From the IMG/VR virus record IMGVR_UViG_3300019890_000001, positions 1 to 40,189 of that record: a DNA stretch of 40,189 nucleotides; one strand, written 5' to 3'. The notes beneath the pieces were generated by a model. The model was not told the origin of the DNA. It saw only the letters and a list, made by a program, of their open reading frames with translations, and ran no database searches. The first letter of the stretch is position 1. Each line of letters opens with the position of its first letter. Origin of the DNA: a virus. Below are positions 16,510 to 25,012 of this stretch, piece by piece. A program made the position numbers and the translations under genes.

Positions 16510-17259
16510 ATGCCTGTCCTTCCTACCCCTATCACCCCTTATTATGGCGGTGGTCAAGTCGCTAACCCAGCCAACGTCATTGCAACAGTTGGAGCCCCAA
16601 CAACAAAACTAACCGAAGATCGGGTTGGTACAATGGCCGTCGATAACGCAGCCGCTAATATTTATGGACTGGCATCAAAGGCTGGAGGCGTGGATACATG
16701 GGTTCTTCTTGGGGGTAGTTCCGGAGCAATCACTTCCGTGACTGGCACCGCGGCGCAAATAACTGCAGTCACCACTGGAGATTCTGTCGTTCTCTCTTTG
16801 CCAGCTGCAATCACAGCACCCGGATCGTTGACTACAAACACAACCTTGGCATCGGGAACTACACTAACAGCCGGAACTGGGCTGACTGTAACATCCGGAA
16901 GCGCAACCATCAGTTCTGGAAACGTGGTATTCAGCACCATAGCAACTGGAGTCGTTTTTAACCCAGGTACGATCTCAGGGACGACTTCAGCAACTTTGAC
17001 AGCTAGAGCGGGCCAAATCACGATAACCACTCCAAGCATCGCAGCTGGAGCAACTTTCGTCTTTACGCTTTCCAATGCAACTATAACCGGTTCTTCGACG
17101 CAAATTCTCTATTGCCTGACCGGCGGAACAACAGGCGCAGCTTTGACAATCCAATCTTATGTGAACACTGCTAGCCAATCTGTTATTACGATCCAAAACG
17201 GCACAGGAGCAACGACCAATACTGCGTCATTGACACTGAACTTCTTGGTCATCAACTAA
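16510..17259 (+). CDS. Tail fibre / spike-like protein, 249 aa
   Basis: RBS TGGAG precedes the ATG. The 249-residue product has a short head-binding-like N-terminus (PVLPTPITPYYGGGQ, then DRVGTMAVDNAAANIYGL, WVLLGG) followed by a Thr/Ser/Gly-rich beta-repeat body (LTTNTTLASGTTLTAGTG) and a compact C-terminus ending LTLNFLVIN. This is the look of a trimeric adhesin. No enzymatic motif is seen. Confidence 0.72.
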   Translation: MPVLPTPITPYYGGGQVANPANVIATVGAPTTKLTEDRVGTMAVDNAAANIYGLASKAGGVDTWVLLGGSSGAITSVTGTAAQITAVTTGDSVVLSLPAAITAPGSLTTNTTLASGTTLTAGTGLTVTSGSATISSGNVVFSTIATGVVFNPGTISGTTSATLTARAGQITITTPSIAAGATFVFTLSNATITGSSTQILYCLTGGTTGAALTIQSYVNTASQSVITIQNGTGATTNTASLTLNFLVIN

Positions 17260-17268
17260 AGGTAGAAC

Positions 17269-17586
17269 ATGTCGACACCAGTATATAACCAAACGCCCAC
17301 CGTTCAGAACCGACCGATGGGACGTCTCGATGCCCAGGGAAGGGTAATACCCGATTCGTTCGGAGATATGGCCTTCCAGGGGGCTTATGCCGGGACGAAT
17401 CTAACCTACAAAGGGTTTGCTAGACCTGGGTCTTCTACTACGGCCGCTGTTTGGCAAATAGCCCTTTTAACGTATGACGGATCAAATAATCTTTTATCAA
17501 TCACATGGCCCCAAGATGCGAGTGGCCACGCCTCGAACGATTACCAATTCCAGTGGAGTATTCGAACCGGTTACACCTACAGCTAA
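17269..17586 (+). CDS. Small virion protein, 105 aa
   Basis: A 105-residue, beta-predicted protein with NRPMGRLDAQGRVIPDSFG near the start and VWQIALLTYDGSNNLLSITW in the middle. It lies between two fibre genes with a 9-nt gap. Probably a fibre adaptor or assembly factor; no family recognised. Confidence 0.68.
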   Translation: MSTPVYNQTPTVQNRPMGRLDAQGRVIPDSFGDMAFQGAYAGTNLTYKGFARPGSSTTAAVWQIALLTYDGSNNLLSITWPQDASGHASNDYQFQWSIRTGYTYS

Positions 17587-17601
17587 TAGCAAAGGAATTT
17601 C

Positions 17602-18777
17602 ATGACTTTCAAATTTAACCCGTTCACTAATAAATTAGATATTGTGGGTTCAGGTGGGGGTGGCGGTGGGATCACCACACTTGATGGTGATACTGGGTCT
17701 GCTACCGGTTCTACCATTTTAGTAACAGCCCGCGGATCGATTAGTGGTCAAAATTGCGGATCTTCAGTTTCTTTTACTGGAAGCGGTTCCACTTTGGAGA
17801 TTGACGTTACTGATGCGAATGGAAATACTTTAATAGGCCGAGGAGCGGGAAAGCTTAATACTACGGGATCTTCAAACGTAGGTCTTGGTGTTATCGCTTT
17901 AAGATCTATTTCAACGACATTAAGCCCTAACAATAACACTGCCATAGGTTTTGCTTCTATGGCTTCAACGGTTCAAGGTGTTAACAATACTGCCGTTGGG
18001 TCCGATAGCCTTTTAAGTTCTATAGGAGATTGGAATGCTGCATTTGGGTTTCAAGCTTTGCAATTATTGGTTGGTACTGCTGGAGTCGGCGATTTCAATA
18101 CAGCTCTAGGCCCGCAAGCAGGATATCAGCTTTTAAGCGGGGTTCAAAATAATTTAATTGGATACAACGCTGGTGGTAATTATATCTCATCAGAAAGCAA
18201 TAACATTTGTATTGGACACCCAGGATCACCTGGCGAAGATGATACAACCAGAATTGGACTTGGTAAAACTGCATGTTTTGTATCTGGCATAGCTGGAGTA
18301 GCTATTTCGAATCCAAACCTGAATATGGTAACGATTGATACTTCATCGGAGCAAATGGGTTCTGTGGCGTTTTCTCAAGGCACTTGGGTCCCAGATGTGC
18401 AATTTGGGGGAAGTTCAACTGGCTTTGTGTATTCCACGCAACTAGGGGAATATACCCAAGTAGGAAATATTGTATTTATCAATGGCGATGTAGCATTCAC
18501 AACCGTTGGATCTGGAACCGGAGCAGTCACTATCACAGGACTGCCTGTTCGATGCATCCAAACGAATTCAGGAGCAGTGAATCTCCCTATTACTCAAATG
18601 ACAATTTCCTCGGTAGGAAGCTCAACAATGTGCTTTAACACGGGTACAGCTTCGTTTGCATTAACAGGTATTGTTAACAACTCGGCAACTGGTGCAAACG
18701 CGGCAATGACCACTACGAATACCACAATTGCGAATGGGCAATTCTTTAGATTTTCTGGGTTTTATTTCGCTGGTTAG
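17602..18777 (+). CDS. Tail fibre with YadA-like head repeats
   Basis: A 391-residue protein. The N-terminus MTFKFNPFTNKLDIVGSGG is a common fibre-joining segment. Residues about 75-205 hold repeats of the form N-x-(A/V)-(I/L/V)-G-x-x-(A/S) (VGLGVIAL, NNTAIGFASM, NTAVGSDSL), as in the left-handed beta-roll of YadA-type adhesins. The C-terminal 140 residues (QLGEYTQVGNIVFINGDV ... FSGFYFAG) match the end of the next gene. Likely a host-binding trimer. Confidence 0.78.
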   Translation: MTFKFNPFTNKLDIVGSGGGGGGITTLDGDTGSATGSTILVTARGSISGQNCGSSVSFTGSGSTLEIDVTDANGNTLIGRGAGKLNTTGSSNVGLGVIALRSISTTLSPNNNTAIGFASMASTVQGVNNTAVGSDSLLSSIGDWNAAFGFQALQLLVGTAGVGDFNTALGPQAGYQLLSGVQNNLIGYNAGGNYISSESNNICIGHPGSPGEDDTTRIGLGKTACFVSGIAGVAISNPNLNMVTIDTSSEQMGSVAFSQGTWVPDVQFGGSSTGFVYSTQLGEYTQVGNIVFINGDVAFTTVGSGTGAVTITGLPVRCIQTNSGAVNLPITQMTISSVGSSTMCFNTGTASFALTGIVNNSATGANAAMTTTNTTIANGQFFRFSGFYFAG

Positions 18778-18794
18778 ACCAAAAAAGGACAAAA

Positions 18795-21137
18795 ATGACA
18801 GGCTCAATCCCTCCTCCGACCCCTCTCGCTTACGAGGGACAAGTAGCAGTTCCATTTATTAAAAGAACGTTTCCCCCAGAAACAACTTTTAATACTTTCC
18901 CGGTGCCGACGCTTTGGATTGACACGCTTCATAAAAATGCCTTTATCCAGGTGGCCAAACCCTTGGGCGTGGCAGATTGGGCTCCAATTGGGGGGTCTCC
19001 CGGAGAGCTTGATACAATCACAACACCCGACTCAGTAGTCGTGGTTCCATCAGCTGGGAATATAAATTTTTTGAATGGCACCGGAATGACTATTACTGGT
19101 TCCGGTTCAAACATAACATTCAATTCCTCCATAGCGGGAAGCATCGATACGATCGATGGCGATATTGGATCAATTTCCGGCGCTACAGTGTCTATAATCG
19201 CCGGGAATTCAACGCAAATTTCTGGGTCTTCCGTTTCATTTCGAAATAGCGGAACCGTTTCCACCCTTCATTTAACCGATTCAACTTCAAACACACTTCT
19301 TGGATCGGGCGCTGGAAATTTGTCCATAGGTGGAACGGGTAATACAGGGGTTGGCCTGCAAGTTGGAAAAGCCTTAACTTCAGGTTCATCAAACAGTTTT
19401 TTTGGACAGCTAGCTGGAATAACCTTAACTTCTGGAAGCAGTAATTGTTTGATCGGCACTGAATCTGGAAGTTTATTGACTACGGGAAGTCAGAACACTT
19501 TTGTTGGAACCGGCTCGGGATTTAGAATTCAAACTGGCGGGAACAACACTTTTGTTGGAATTAATACAGCAGTAAGTTTACTTACCGGAAGTTATAATGT
19601 TTTTCTTGGATATGAGGCGGGGCTTGTATACACAAGTTCGGAATCATCGAACATTCTGATTTCAAACTTTGGTGTTCTGGGCGAGTCTAATATAATTCGA
19701 ATTGGCACGCAAGGAACAGGTAATGGTCAACAAAATACTTGTTTTATAGCTGGAGTGGCTGGTGTATCTGTTTCCAGCACTAACCTGGTTACGATTAACA
19801 CTTCAACGGGACAATTGGGTTCCCAAGCAGTACCCACAGGAGTATTAAGTGGTAATGGAACGTCTATTTCTGGAAGTACTGTAACGCAAAATGGTGTAGT
19901 GGTTGGCGGAGCAAGTAATGCCGTAACGACAACTGCCGTTGGAGCCACTGGAACAGTACTCCAGGGAAATACATCGGCTGCGCCTACATATTCGACAGCG
20001 ACTTATCCATCAACCACGACAATAAGCCAAATTCTTTATTCTAGCAGTGCCAATGTCATAACAGGCTTGGCCACAGGAAACAATGGCGTATTGATTACCG
20101 GAACCACTGGAATACCGTCGATTCTTGCGAATGGAACCACCGGACAGGTTTTGACTGCTACAACAGGGTCTCCGCCTTCATGGATTCTCCCTGCTACATC
20201 CGGTACAGTGACCACGGTTTCTGTTGTCAGTGCCAATGGCTTTGCCGGCACCGTAGCAACCGCAACAACAACTCCAGCCATAACGCTTTCTACTTCCATC
20301 ACGGGCGTATTAACAGGCAACGGAACAGCTATTTCTGGATCAGCCGTAACCCAGCACGGAGTTGTCGTAGCAGGGGCATCAAATGCTTTAACAACCACAG
20401 CTGTTGGCTCAACAGGTCAAGTACTTCAGGCGAATACTTCGGCAGATCCCACATACTCTACAGCCACATACCCATCAGTCGCCACAGGTACAGGCACTAT
20501 TTTACGGGCTAATGGTACAAACTGGGTAGCAACAACAGCCACATACCCCACGACAACCACAGCATTCCAGCTTTTGGTGTCCACGGCAACAAGTGTTGTA
20601 GGCGGTCTTACTGCGGGAACAACCGGGCAAGTCTTAACGGGCGTTACCGGAGCAGTCCCAGTTTTTAGCGCTACACCTACCGTAACTTCGGTAACTTTTG
20701 GGGCCGGAACAGCGCTGAATACATACAAGCAGGGGACATTTACACCCACTCTTTTAATTGGTGGAGTCACAACAGGAATTACATATGGAACGCAAATTGG
20801 GTACTATACCCAAATTGGAAACATTGTCTACATCCAAGTTGATATCACTTTAACCAACAAAGGGGCAGCAACCGGAAACGTAACTTTTAGTGGATTGCCA
20901 ATTACCTCGGTGAACCAGTCAACAAGCGGGGTTTCTACAATATTAGTTGCCCAAGCAAACTCCATAACTTTGACAGGATTTACCGCTATCAGTTTTGTCG
21001 TAGACAGTACTGCAACAACTGGTGGTTTCGTGGTTTCTACTCCATCCACAGGCACCAGTTCGGTGATGACAACCACAAATGCCACTTTGACTAATACCAC
21101 TACCCTTAGATGGCAGGGTTTCTACTTCTCATCATAA
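18795..21137 (+). CDS. Large tail fibre / adhesin, paralogue of the preceding fibre
   Basis: A 780-residue protein. An N-terminal anchor-like domain (PTLWIDTLHKNAFIQVAKP) resembles small head-binding domains. YadA-like repeats follow at about 165-285 (NTFVGTGSGF, NNTFVGINTA), then beta-repeats with two related units of about 58 residues (GVLSGNGTSISGS... and GVLTGNGTAISGS...). The C-terminal domain (TQIGYYTQIGNIVYIQVDI ... WQGFYFSS) is shared with the gene at 17602. Probably the main receptor-binding protein, with a recently duplicated tip. Confidence 0.78.
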   Translation: MTGSIPPPTPLAYEGQVAVPFIKRTFPPETTFNTFPVPTLWIDTLHKNAFIQVAKPLGVADWAPIGGSPGELDTITTPDSVVVVPSAGNINFLNGTGMTITGSGSNITFNSSIAGSIDTIDGDIGSISGATVSIIAGNSTQISGSSVSFRNSGTVSTLHLTDSTSNTLLGSGAGNLSIGGTGNTGVGLQVGKALTSGSSNSFFGQLAGITLTSGSSNCLIGTESGSLLTTGSQNTFVGTGSGFRIQTGGNNTFVGINTAVSLLTGSYNVFLGYEAGLVYTSSESSNILISNFGVLGESNIIRIGTQGTGNGQQNTCFIAGVAGVSVSSTNLVTINTSTGQLGSQAVPTGVLSGNGTSISGSTVTQNGVVVGGASNAVTTTAVGATGTVLQGNTSAAPTYSTATYPSTTTISQILYSSSANVITGLATGNNGVLITGTTGIPSILANGTTGQVLTATTGSPPSWILPATSGTVTTVSVVSANGFAGTVATATTTPAITLSTSITGVLTGNGTAISGSAVTQHGVVVAGASNALTTTAVGSTGQVLQANTSADPTYSTATYPSVATGTGTILRANGTNWVATTATYPTTTTAFQLLVSTATSVVGGLTAGTTGQVLTGVTGAVPVFSATPTVTSVTFGAGTALNTYKQGTFTPTLLIGGVTTGITYGTQIGYYTQIGNIVYIQVDITLTNKGAATGNVTFSGLPITSVNQSTSGVSTILVAQANSITLTGFTAISFVVDSTATTGGFVVSTPSTGTSSVMTTTNATLTNTTTLRWQGFYFSS
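19839..20476 (+). repeat. Two divergent ~170-bp direct repeats in the adhesin gene
   Basis: Units at about 19839-20010 and 20304-20476 encode similar segments: G-V-L-(S/T)-G-N-G-T-(S/A)-I-S-G-S, then GVVV-(G/A)-GASNA, then P-T-Y-S-T-A-T-Y-P-S. The period is about 465 nt. Such repeats could support length change of the fibre by recombination. Confidence 0.7.
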
Positions 21138-21156
21138 TTTTAAATGGAGTGTAGCA

Positions 21157-21249
21157 ATGTACTCAATTCAAGCAACCCCCCCATACAATGATATTTGTCT
21201 GTTAATCGGGGCGATCATTTCGGCTGCCATTGTTGTGTTCACGGGATAG
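21157..21249 (+). CDS. Small membrane peptide, 30 aa
   Basis: A 30-residue frame behind ATGGAGTG: MYSIQATPPYNDICLLIGA followed by IISAAIVVFTG, one C-terminal membrane segment. It is the last plus-strand gene before the convergent replication genes, a place where holin genes often sit. Too short for a firm family call. Confidence 0.5.
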   Translation: MYSIQATPPYNDICLLIGAIISAAIVVFTG

Positions 21250-21331
21250 CCCAAAAAACCCATCAAATTTGCTCTACAATCGATTTGTTTTGTTAAAACG
21301 TACTTTCAGTCGTCTAAACCATTACAAGGTC

Positions 21332-21667
21332 TTAAAATGGAATTAAAGCCTGTTTTGGAGCAAATCTGCTTGCCAATTGAAAGTGATAATTGAAATACCA
21401 CTCTCTTTCCTTTTCAACGGTGGCTTTATTTTGATGAAGACTTATCGGCGCTGCATAAATTCCCATTGGATAATATGTGGGGGGTCGAAAGCTGATCACT
21501 AAGATTCGATCGTTTTCAACCAAAACCACATTCAGCCCTTCGATCAAAGACTTTTGGATGTTCCGGATAAATGCTTTGGAATCTGATAAATTCCGCAAAT
21601 AGTCCGGATGATCTCCCATTTTTTGGGGCTCTTCCGGTTTTCTCCAACTAGCACTGGGCTGGAACAT
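21332..21667 (-). CDS. Hypothetical protein downstream of replication gene O, 111 aa
   Basis: The start is set at 21667 (MFQPSASWRKPEEPQK), behind GGGGGTGA and overlapping the end of the O-like gene by 20 nt. The 111-residue product has a helix (DSKAFIRNIQKSLIEGL) and strands NVVLVENDRILVISFRPP. In lambda the P helicase loader occupies this place, but this protein is far too small and lacks ATPase motifs, so loader function is unsupported. Confidence 0.7.
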   Translation of the reverse strand: MFQPSASWRKPEEPQKMGDHPDYLRNLSDSKAFIRNIQKSLIEGLNVVLVENDRILVISFRPPTYYPMGIYAAPISLHQNKATVEKEREWYFNYHFQLASRFAPKQALIPF

Positions 21668-22592
21668 ATTCACCCCCGAACATTTCGATTAAAGCCTGTC
21701 GGAATGTCTCGACCGGAAGATTGAATGGCACTTCTTTTGCTTTCGAGGCATTTATGGCGTATTTTGCATCGAATGTCAGTGCTTTCATTTCTTGGGGGTA
21801 TTTTTCTTTGAACGACAAAGCGAATGCCCGGTTGGTCCGAACCAACTCTTTTTGCTCGTCGGATTGCATTTGAAGTGCCATAGCGTCGAAATCTTTTCTA
21901 AGTTTGGAAGGGGATATGCAAGCAGTCTTCCACCATGAATGCTCAGAGGCCCAAATAATCAGGGCTTTGGTTTCGATAACGTCGCGCTTGTCTTTGTGTA
22001 AAAGCAAATCGAACTCTTTGGCCCATTTGTCACGGTTGGCTACAATGAACTGGGGTCTTCTTTCTTTGATTTTCGAGAGAAAAAAATCACATAAAGAATC
22101 GGCGCCAGCCGAGTGGGGGGTTGGGGGTGGAACCCCTTTTTCTTTCTTTTCTTTTTTTTCTTTAGAATTTTCTTTAAGAAGAGTTTCTTTTGTGGGTGTG
22201 TTCATCACACTGGGGGGGGGTGTGTTCATCACACTGGTACCCGTGTGTTCATCACACTGGTAAGAATTATTTGAATCATTGACAAGAAGGTCATAAAAAG
22301 TCTGTTGATCCCCCATTTTTCCTTCGACTGTTTTTGTGATGATTCCTTTTTCGGCCAATGATTTTGTTGCTCGCAAAACAGCTTGTCTAAGAGCACCTGT
22401 CATTTCTTCAAGTTGGCTTAGACTGATGCGATCACGGGTCTTGTGCCATCCGAAAGTTTTTCGCATGATGACCAAAAGAACTTTGGTTTCGACTTCGGAT
22501 AAGAAGGGGAGCCATTCATCTATAAGAACGTTGGGCAATTTAGTAAAATTCGGGGCCGGAACAGTAAATGTCTTGGGCGGTTGTCGCGTCAT
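21648..22592 (-). CDS. Replication initiation protein O-like
   Basis: A 314-residue protein with the N-terminal Phage_rep_O winged-helix domain: NFTKLPNVLIDEWLPFLS, VLLVIMRKTFGWHK, and RISLSQLEEMTGALRQAV, then AEKGIITK (about 15-90). It would bind iterons and recruit host helicase. The central linker (125-165) is low-complexity and encoded by the iteron and polypyrimidine DNA. The C-terminal part (170-314) is a helical partner-binding region. RBS AAAAGGACTC precedes the ATG. No phage helicase or polymerase was found, so replication would use host enzymes. Confidence 0.85.
   Translation of the reverse strand: MTRQPPKTFTVPAPNFTKLPNVLIDEWLPFLSEVETKVLLVIMRKTFGWHKTRDRISLSQLEEMTGALRQAVLRATKSLAEKGIITKTVEGKMGDQQTFYDLLVNDSNNSYQCDEHTGTSVMNTPPPSVMNTPTKETLLKENSKEKKEKKEKGVPPPTPHSAGADSLCDFFLSKIKERRPQFIVANRDKWAKEFDLLLHKDKRDVIETKALIIWASEHSWWKTACISPSKLRKDFDAMALQMQSDEQKELVRTNRAFALSFKEKYPQEMKALTFDAKYAINASKAKEVPFNLPVETFRQALIEMFGGEYVPAQC
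22136..22260. other. Probable replication origin: three iterons plus polypyrimidine tract
   Basis: Three exact copies of GTGTGTTCATCACACTGG start at 22196, 22220 and 22243 (spacing 24 and 23 bp). Each has an internal inverted repeat GTGTG/CACAC. Beside them, 22136-22190 is a tract of nearly pure T/C, AT-rich on one strand. Iterons with dyads next to an AT-rich strand-biased element, all inside the O gene, is the arrangement of lambda ori. A run of nine G separates iterons 1 and 2. Confidence 0.8.
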
Positions 22593-22673
22593 ATGAGTCC
22601 TTTTTTGTAAGACCCGGCACTTCTCACGTCTCTTCTTGCTTTTATGCTTGGAAGAAATTACCCTTTTGAGTAA

Positions 22674-22757
22674 GATATCTGAATGTTCTTAGTCAGATAT
22701 CCGGTGTTGAAGGCACCAGATTTAAAAGAGCCCGCATCAACGGGCTCTTTCTTTTTA
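22674..22757 (+). ncRNA. Putative small RNA or leader ending in a strong terminator
   Basis: Three successive hairpins on the plus strand: GATATCTGA/TCAGATATC (22674-22701, 9 bp), GGTGT/GCACC (22703-22717), and the terminator at 22725. No gene precedes it on this strand; upstream DNA is the 5' end of the minus-strand O gene. The position near the origin recalls lambda OOP RNA, but no clear promoter was found, so existence of the RNA is inference. Confidence 0.45.
22725..22757 (+). terminator. Rho-independent terminator
   Basis: A perfect 10-bp stem AAAGAGCCCG/CGGGCTCTTT with a 6-nt loop, followed by CTTTTTATT on the plus strand. On the minus strand the tail is TTTT only, so action there would be weaker. 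Confidence 0.85.
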
Positions 22758-22770
22758 TTCATCCAGTGTA

Positions 22771-22780
22771 TGTAAAATTT
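22771..22780 (+). promoter_or_regulatory. TGTAAAATTT motif
   Basis: This decamer shares its sequence with the left half of the 27-nt motif (3558) and nearly with 31311 (TGTAAAAATTT). It lies just after the terminator, 116 nt before the gene at 22896. Possible binding site of a phage regulator. Confidence 0.3.
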
Positions 22781-22895
22781 CCGTAACGCACAAGAGACAT
22801 TTCCAGCAGCCATCAAATTAAATTAATTTCTATTAAAGACTTGCCTTGAATTACATAAATCGCTTATCGTTTTATCTCGCACCAAGGAGCCCGAC

Positions 22896-23291
22896 ATGTT
22901 AGGTGAGCAAATATTTGAAAGAATTGCCGATCTGAAAGAAAAATTTAAAGAATTTTTCCAGCAACGCAAGCAAATGACAGCTTTACAAAATCACTCGATG
23001 GTCAAAAGATTTACCGATTCCGAACAGGAAGTATTTGGGGCTATAAAATATTGCATGAAAGGGTCTTTTCTAGAAGATGAAGACGCCGAATGGATCACAA
23101 AAAAGTTGGATCGACTGCAAATAAATTATTTGGATTGGGCGCACAGAACCAAGTGGCTGAAAGAAAAGATCGAGTCTGAAAAGCCAAAACATGCAGAAAT
23201 TTATCAGACGTTTTTCGATTTTGCGAAGACATCCCAGAATTTATATATACCCCCAAATATTACTAAACCCAAACCCGGAGCCCGTGTTTAA
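22896..23291 (+). CDS. Hypothetical protein, 131 aa
   Basis: Strong RBS AAGGAG. The 131-residue product is helical and highly charged (FERIADLKEKFKEFFQQRKQ; EWITKKLDRLQINYLDWAHR) with a Pro-rich C-terminus. It lies with the next gene on a small plus-strand island between two minus-strand operons, where early or regulatory genes could be placed. No domain recognised. Confidence 0.75.
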   Translation: MLGEQIFERIADLKEKFKEFFQQRKQMTALQNHSMVKRFTDSEQEVFGAIKYCMKGSFLEDEDAEWITKKLDRLQINYLDWAHRTKWLKEKIESEKPKHAEIYQTFFDFAKTSQNLYIPPNITKPKPGARV

Positions 23292-23587
23292 TGTTTTCCC
23301 TTCTTGCCAGTATTTCAATGTTATTGATTGCTTTGTGCCAGTGTTTTCATGTATTCAAACTTTACAAGCAATTAATTACAATCGAAGTTGTTTTGAATTC
23401 ACTTGTAATGCAAGTTGAATTAAATGATTGGATTAAGCAACAAGAAAAGAAAAGAGAAATAAAAAAAACATCTCCGCTATATTCCAGAACCGACGAACAA
23501 AAACGTGTGGCTTCAATCAAGCGAAAAGAATGGTGGATCAAAAAAAGGGCTGAAGACGCAAAAAACGCCACCCAGCCCATTGTTTAG
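23291..23587 (+). CDS. Membrane-anchored hypothetical protein, 98 aa
   Basis: Begins at the stop of the previous gene (TAATG). An N-terminal hydrophobic segment (MFSLLASISMLLIALCQCF) could be a membrane anchor; a second weakly hydrophobic stretch follows at 30-45. The C-terminal half is very basic (QQEKKREIKK, IKRKEWWIKKRAED). Its stop overlaps the convergent RecT-like gene by 4 nt. Function unknown. Confidence 0.68.
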   Translation: MFSLLASISMLLIALCQCFHVFKLYKQLITIEVVLNSLVMQVELNDWIKQQEKKREIKKTSPLYSRTDEQKRVASIKRKEWWIKKRAEDAKNATQPIV

Positions 23588-24387
23588 ACACAAAGAACTT
23601 CGGGTTCTGCGGGGAATAAGAACTTTAAGAACGCTTTTTTGAATTTTGGAAGCGTGTTCTTATCCAAACAAAGATCGACGATAACGTCCGATGTTTGATT
23701 TTTCATTTGAGCCCTTAGATTAATCCACTCTTGAAGGCGATCCGTTGCTATGCCATCAGCGGACAAATGATCCCTTAGATCGTAAAATGCCTCAGAAGAT
23801 GATTTATTTGGGCTACAATCGATTGTTTTTATTTCAGCGACATTTGTCTCGGGACGGTCAACAAAAACCGCAGAAGACCCCTGTGGATCGTTTCCGTCTA
23901 CATTCATTTCATCTGCATCATAAGGAATCGCGATATCGCAAAAAAGCATCCGAAATAAATGCCTGGCGCACGCACAATAAAGCATTGACTTGCGATTTGT
24001 TTTCCAATTGGTTTTAGTCCCAAGCCCCGCATCACACGCTTCGTCATAGGTGTATTCATATTTTATGCTGTCATCGTTATCTTTTCTTTTCCCCAGCATT
24101 ATGCACTTTTCTTTTGTCAGCTCGATCACTTTAAGACTGTGGCCCGCGCGTCTAGCCAAAGAAACCATGAAATGCGCTCCCATATTAATTTTTCCATTAA
24201 TAATATTGAATCCGCTGTTCAAGGCAAGTATTGGGTCGACTCCCAGGGCTCGTGCGGTGAAAAAGACATTCATAATTGTGGCGTGATCGAAGTCTTTGTA
24301 TTTTCCAGACTTCAAAGCGATATCTGCCATCGTATGCAAGATGGCAAGATCTTGTTGTTGTTCTTCATATTTTGTTATTGTCGTCAT
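23584..24387 (-). CDS. RecT/Bet-like single-strand annealing protein
   Basis: A 267-residue protein with a RecT/Bet-like core: ARALGVDPILALNSGFNII (about 50-68), GAHFMVSLARRAGHSLKVIE (about 75-94), then an R/K-rich segment and a helical CACARHLFRMLFCD. It would anneal ssDNA made by the exonuclease encoded upstream. The sequence is diverged, so the family call rests on the pattern and on the operon with an exonuclease. RBS is weak. Last gene of the minus-strand recombination operon. Confidence 0.72.
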   Translation of the reverse strand: MTTITKYEEQQQDLAILHTMADIALKSGKYKDFDHATIMNVFFTARALGVDPILALNSGFNIINGKINMGAHFMVSLARRAGHSLKVIELTKEKCIMLGKRKDNDDSIKYEYTYDEACDAGLGTKTNWKTNRKSMLYCACARHLFRMLFCDIAIPYDADEMNVDGNDPQGSSAVFVDRPETNVAEIKTIDCSPNKSSSEAFYDLRDHLSADGIATDRLQEWINLRAQMKNQTSDVIVDLCLDKNTLPKFKKAFLKFLFPAEPEVLCV

Positions 24388-24403
24388 TGTTGTTCTTTTT
24401 TGT

Positions 24404-25012
24404 TTATCTGGTTTTTAATTGGGTTACTTTTTCTTGATAGATTTCTAGCCCGGCGATCTCAGATACACCTAGACCGATGTCTTGTTTGACCAAATCTTCA
24501 TTCACTTGCAGATACTTTATGGGCACTTTGGAAAGATCAACCGTCCGAAATTTTATTACCGTTCGGGTATACATTAGCGCCCCATCTCCGCGGATAGATT
24601 TGTCCAAAGGCGCAACCATTGGAACGTCATCCAAGCCCAGAACATCCGCAGCATCAACCATTCTTTGCTCTTCTTCGGCTTGTTTTTGTTCCAAAAGCGA
24701 TTGGTATTTCTCGCACTTTTGCTTTGCGATGGTTTGGATTTGCTTTAATGGGCCCAAGATCTCTTGCGCTTTGTCGTTTCTTCCCGAGATTCTGTTTTGA
24801 TCGGGGCGATTGGCTTCTTTGCGCAAATATTCAATGCGCTTTTCCCAGTCTTTGGATTCCGAATACATGCTGGTCATTCTTTTGAAGCCTTCATCGGTGG
24901 TCACTTCAAGATTTATGGCATCGGCCACAATCATATAAAGCTTTTCTTTAACACTTATCTTGTTTTCTAATAGATATTCATCTATTTCGATTGGTATCGT
25001 TTGCGCGCTCAT
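24404..25012 (-). CDS. Recombination-operon protein with C-terminal VPxxYL motif, 202 aa
   Basis: The start is set at 25012 (MSAQTIPIEIDEY) because GGAG lies 7 nt upstream; the in-frame ATG at 25024 has no RBS. Helical region about 25-120 with coiled coil (KQKCEKYQSLLEQKQAEEEQ). The C-terminus has VPIKYLQVNEDLVKQDIGLG and IAGLEIYQE, a recurring pattern in phage proteins coded beside recT and exonuclease genes. The exact role is not established. Confidence 0.75.
   Translation of the reverse strand: MSAQTIPIEIDEYLLENKISVKEKLYMIVADAINLEVTTDEGFKRMTSMYSESKDWEKRIEYLRKEANRPDQNRISGRNDKAQEILGPLKQIQTIAKQKCEKYQSLLEQKQAEEEQRMVDAADVLGLDDVPMVAPLDKSIRGDGALMYTRTVIKFRTVDLSKVPIKYLQVNEDLVKQDIGLGVSEIAGLEIYQEKVTQLKTR

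Noticed and set aside
16662-20770. Several long minus-strand frames opposite the fibre genes (for example 16662-17075, 20036-20398, 20426-20770)
   Set aside because: They are Val/Ala/Pro-rich mirror frames produced by the Thr/Ser/Gly-rich repeats on the plus strand, without ribosome sites.
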